A stretch of 16,026 nucleotides of DNA from CAZYWA01 sp964650975 [NCBI: uncultured bacterium]. GTDB lineage: Bacteria; JADJOY01. The translations under genes were made by a program, and so were the position numbers. The stretch spans positions 1 through 16,026 of the forward strand of contig CAZYWA010000141.1 of the NCBI GenBank assembly GCA_964650975.1, read 5' to 3'. The notes beneath the pieces are model-generated. The model worked only from the letters and a program-made list of their open reading frames with translations, ran no database searches and had not been told where the DNA came from. Of this stretch, positions 14,210-16,026 are shown piece after piece. Numbering within the stretch: the stretch's first letter is position 1; every line of letters starts with the position of its first letter.

Positions 14210-14908
14210 CTACGAGAGACCCAGCGCCGCGAGCACGCGGTCGGCGTCGGAGAGGTCGGCGAAGAGCGCATCGGGCCGGTGGCGTGCCAGCTCGTCGACC
14301 GGCGTCGAGCCGGTGGCGACCGCGAGCGCCGCGGCGCCGCCGGCCCGCGCGCACTGGATGTCGCGCAGCGAATCGCCGATCACCACCGCCTCGCGCGGCT
14401 CGAAGCGGATGCCCGCGAGCTCCACCGCGCGCTCGAGCGCGATCGGTACCAGCTCGTCGCGGGTCTCGGCGTCGTCGCCGAAGGCGCCGAACCGGAACTC
14501 CTGCCACAGGCCGAAGCGCTCGAGCTTGATGCGCGCGCCCTCGCGGATGTTGCCGGTGAGCAGCGCCACCGTGACGGAATCGAGCAGGCGGAGTCGCGCC
14601 AGCAGCTCGTGGACTCCCGGATGCACGTGTCCGGTGGTGGCGTTCGATCGCTCGTCGTGAAGCACCTGCAGGTAACGGCGGAAGAACCGCGTCCGCTCGG
14701 CCGACGTGTTGCGGGCGCCCAGGCCATGGCGCTCGAGCAGCTCGCGGAAGATCAGCGGATCGGTCTTGCCGTCGAAGAAAAAACCGGCGGTCGCGTCGGC
14801 GACGCCGAACTGATCCAGGAACGCCCGGGCCACGGCCCTGGAGCCGATCCGGCCGCTCATCACCAGCGTGCCGTCGATGTCGAAGAGCACCAGCCGCCGG
14901 GAGGTCAC
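14210..14908 (-). CDS. HAD-superfamily hydrolase, phosphoglycolate phosphatase-like
   Basis: 232 residues. Seen: motif I LFDIDGTLV with nucleophile D10 and acid/base D12; a helical cap with FFFDGKTDPLIFRELLE; motif II LLTGN with T118; a conserved lysine region ARIKLERFG; motif IV AVVIGDSLRDIQCARAGGA with D179 and D184. This is the Gph/PGP-like pattern with a C1-type helical cap; the true substrate (2-phosphoglycolate or another phosphate ester) cannot be read from sequence. GTG 14908 is the start because it overlaps the kinase stop as GTGA; the frame upstream of it is only a shadow within the kinase gene. The stop is TAG at 14212-14210, just past the paired repeat. Confidence 0.88.
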   Translation of the reverse strand: MTSRRLVLFDIDGTLVMSGRIGSRAVARAFLDQFGVADATAGFFFDGKTDPLIFRELLERHGLGARNTSAERTRFFRRYLQVLHDERSNATTGHVHPGVHELLARLRLLDSVTVALLTGNIREGARIKLERFGLWQEFRFGAFGDDAETRDELVPIALERAVELAGIRFEPREAVVIGDSLRDIQCARAGGAAALAVATGSTPVDELARHRPDALFADLSDADRVLAALGLS

Positions 14909-16026
14909 GATGGCGTCATCTCGGGCAGGGAGGGCGCGGTCGCGGCGGAGGCGGAGGCGGGCGGCGCCGCACGGGCCGCGAGCCTCGACTCGCGCGGCTC
15001 GACGGTCTCCGGCAAGGGCATGCCGTCGGCGGGCAGCTCGATCGTGAAGCGGGTGCCGTGTCCCGGCTCGCTGGCGACCCGGATGGTGCCGCCGTGCCGC
15101 TCGACGATGCTGTGGGTGATCGAGAGCCCGAGCCCGGTCCCCTTGCCGACATCCTTGGTGGTGAAGAACGGGTCGAAGATGCGCTCCAGGTTCTCGGGCG
15201 GGATGCCGACGCCCGAGTCTTCGACCTCGAGGGTCACGTGCGGGCGCCCTCCGTTCGCCTCGAACGCGGTGCGGATGTGGATCGAGCCGCGCTCGCCGAT
15301 CGCGTCGCAGGCGTTCACCACGAGGTTCATCAGCACCTGGTTGATCGGTCCCGGGTAGCACGGCACCAGCGGCAGCTCGCCCAGCTCTTTCACGATCTCG
15401 ATCCCACAGCCCACGCGGTGCGCCAGCAGCCGGAGCGTGGTCTCGATCGCCGCGTTGAGATCGGTGGGCTTCCGCTCGTGCTCGTCGAGCCGCGAGAACG
15501 TGCGCAGATCCTGCACGATCGCCTTGGTGCGGCGCGCGCCTTCGCGGCACGACTCGATCATCTCGCCCAGGAGCGCGTGAAGCTTCTCGGGGTCGCCTTC
15601 GCCGGCGCGGAGCTTGGCCAGGTAGCGGTCGATGTGCTCGAGATTCGCGTACAGGAACCCGATCGGGTTGTTGAGCTCGTGCGCCACGCCCGCCACCAGC
15701 TCGCCCAGCGACGCGAGCTTCTTCGATTGCACCAGCTGCCCCTGGGTCTCGCGCAGCTCGACCAAGGCACCGGTCAGGTCCTGATTCGCCTCGGTGAGCT
15801 CGCTGGTGCGCCGCGCGACCTCGCCCTCGAGCCCCTGCATCACCGACGCGAGGTCGCGGTACGAGCGCGCGTTGTGGATGGCGATCGCCGCTTGATCGGC
15901 GAGCGTGCGCACCAGCGCCAGGTCCTCCGAGTTGAAGAGCGCGCCGGAGCGCTTGGCGCCGAGCGACAGGATCGCGACCATCTCGCCCTTGAAGATCGCG
16001 GGCACCAGCAGGTTGGCGCCGAGCAG
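14905..16026 (-). CDS. GAF-domain sensor histidine kinase, N-terminus beyond the window
   Basis: The frame is open from the right edge to TGA at 14907-14905; 373 residues are visible and the start is missing. Seen in visible-part numbering: the end of a GAF domain (about 1-62, VPAIFKGEMVAILSLG to ADQAAIAIHNARSY); a coiled-coil linker (about 63-103, EVARRTSELTEANQDL); a HisKA domain with the H-box VAHELNNPIGF and phospho-acceptor His116; and a HATPase domain with N-box NQVLMNLVVNACDAI, G1 DSGVGIP, F-box FDPFFTTK and G2 GTGLGLSI. The tail of about 45 residues is Ala/Pro-rich. The HELNNP H-box is typical of soluble, NtrB-like kinases. No response regulator is adjacent inside the window. Its last codons overlap the HAD hydrolase start. 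Confidence 0.92.
   Translation of the reverse strand: MLGANLLVPAIFKGEMVAILSLGAKRSGALFNSEDLALVRTLADQAAIAIHNARSYRDLASVMQGLEGEVARRTSELTEANQDLTGALVELRETQGQLVQSKKLASLGELVAGVAHELNNPIGFLYANLEHIDRYLAKLRAGEGDPEKLHALLGEMIESCREGARRTKAIVQDLRTFSRLDEHERKPTDLNAAIETTLRLLAHRVGCGIEIVKELGELPLVPCYPGPINQVLMNLVVNACDAIGERGSIHIRTAFEANGGRPHVTLEVEDSGVGIPPENLERIFDPFFTTKDVGKGTGLGLSITHSIVERHGGTIRVASEPGHGTRFTIELPADGMPLPETVEPRESRLAARAAPPASASAATAPSLPEMTPS

Noticed and set aside
12463-14529. A 688-residue plus-strand open frame over glgA and the following HAD gene
   Set aside because: It is out of frame with glgA, Arg-rich, and passes through the repeat and the opposite-strand HAD gene.

Overview
The window is a high-GC (roughly 70%) bacterial chromosome segment with short intergenic gaps and several 4-base stop/start overlaps (ATGA, GTGA). 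Long open frames opposite and beside real genes are by-products of the base composition. The gene set (MurJ-like flippase, glycogen synthase, PilZ protein, PAS and GAF sensor proteins, HyuA/HyuB) suggests a free-living, diderm-type bacterium from an environmental high-GC lineage. My impression is Eisenbacteria, Myxococcota or Gemmatimonadota-like, but no marker gene here settles it.

Layout. (1) 1-1201, minus: N-terminal 400 residues of a membrane-anchored double-PAS sensor that runs off the left edge. (2) 1428-8407, plus: a five-gene run coding for an acyl-CoA synthetase, a zinc-dependent medium-chain dehydrogenase, HyuA, HyuB and a HAD-IB phosphatase. The last four are tightly packed (13-base gap, then ATGA and GTGA overlaps). 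(3) 8408-8936: a gene-free stretch filled with intact and decayed palindromic repeats. (4) 8937-10817, plus: a PilZ-domain protein with a C-terminal membrane anchor, then a three-helix membrane protein. (5) 10871-12436, minus: a MurJ/MVF-family transporter, divergent from (6) glycogen synthase glgA, 12533-14098, plus. (7) 14210-16026, minus: a GAF/histidine kinase whose start lies beyond the right edge, overlapping by GTGA with a HAD hydrolase.

The most unusual signal is a family of REP/BIME-like palindromes. Each unit has a GGAG(GG) head followed by a 7-bp stem and usually a 6-base loop, and units occur singly or as head-to-head pairs. Copies lie between convergent genes (10834-10864, 14100-14202) and in the 8408-8936 gap, with exact stretches of 29-31 bases shared between copies. 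One pair (about 4757-4848) sits in frame inside hyuA and adds about 29 residues between two conserved blocks. It is flanked by a TCGAT direct repeat, and removing one repeat plus the insert restores an uninterrupted family-like sequence. This resembles the protein-coding palindromic elements of Rickettsia, but it is built from a REP-type unit. The paired loops are reverse complements and the stems show compensatory changes. No transposase for it is in the window.

Functionally, regions 1, 4 and 7 look like signal sensing (PAS, GAF, PilZ, hence probably c-di-GMP in part). Region 2 looks like carbon or organic-acid metabolism of unknown substrate. Regions 5 and 6 are envelope and storage-polymer functions. 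I see no rRNA, tRNA, CRISPR array, insertion sequence or phage genes.
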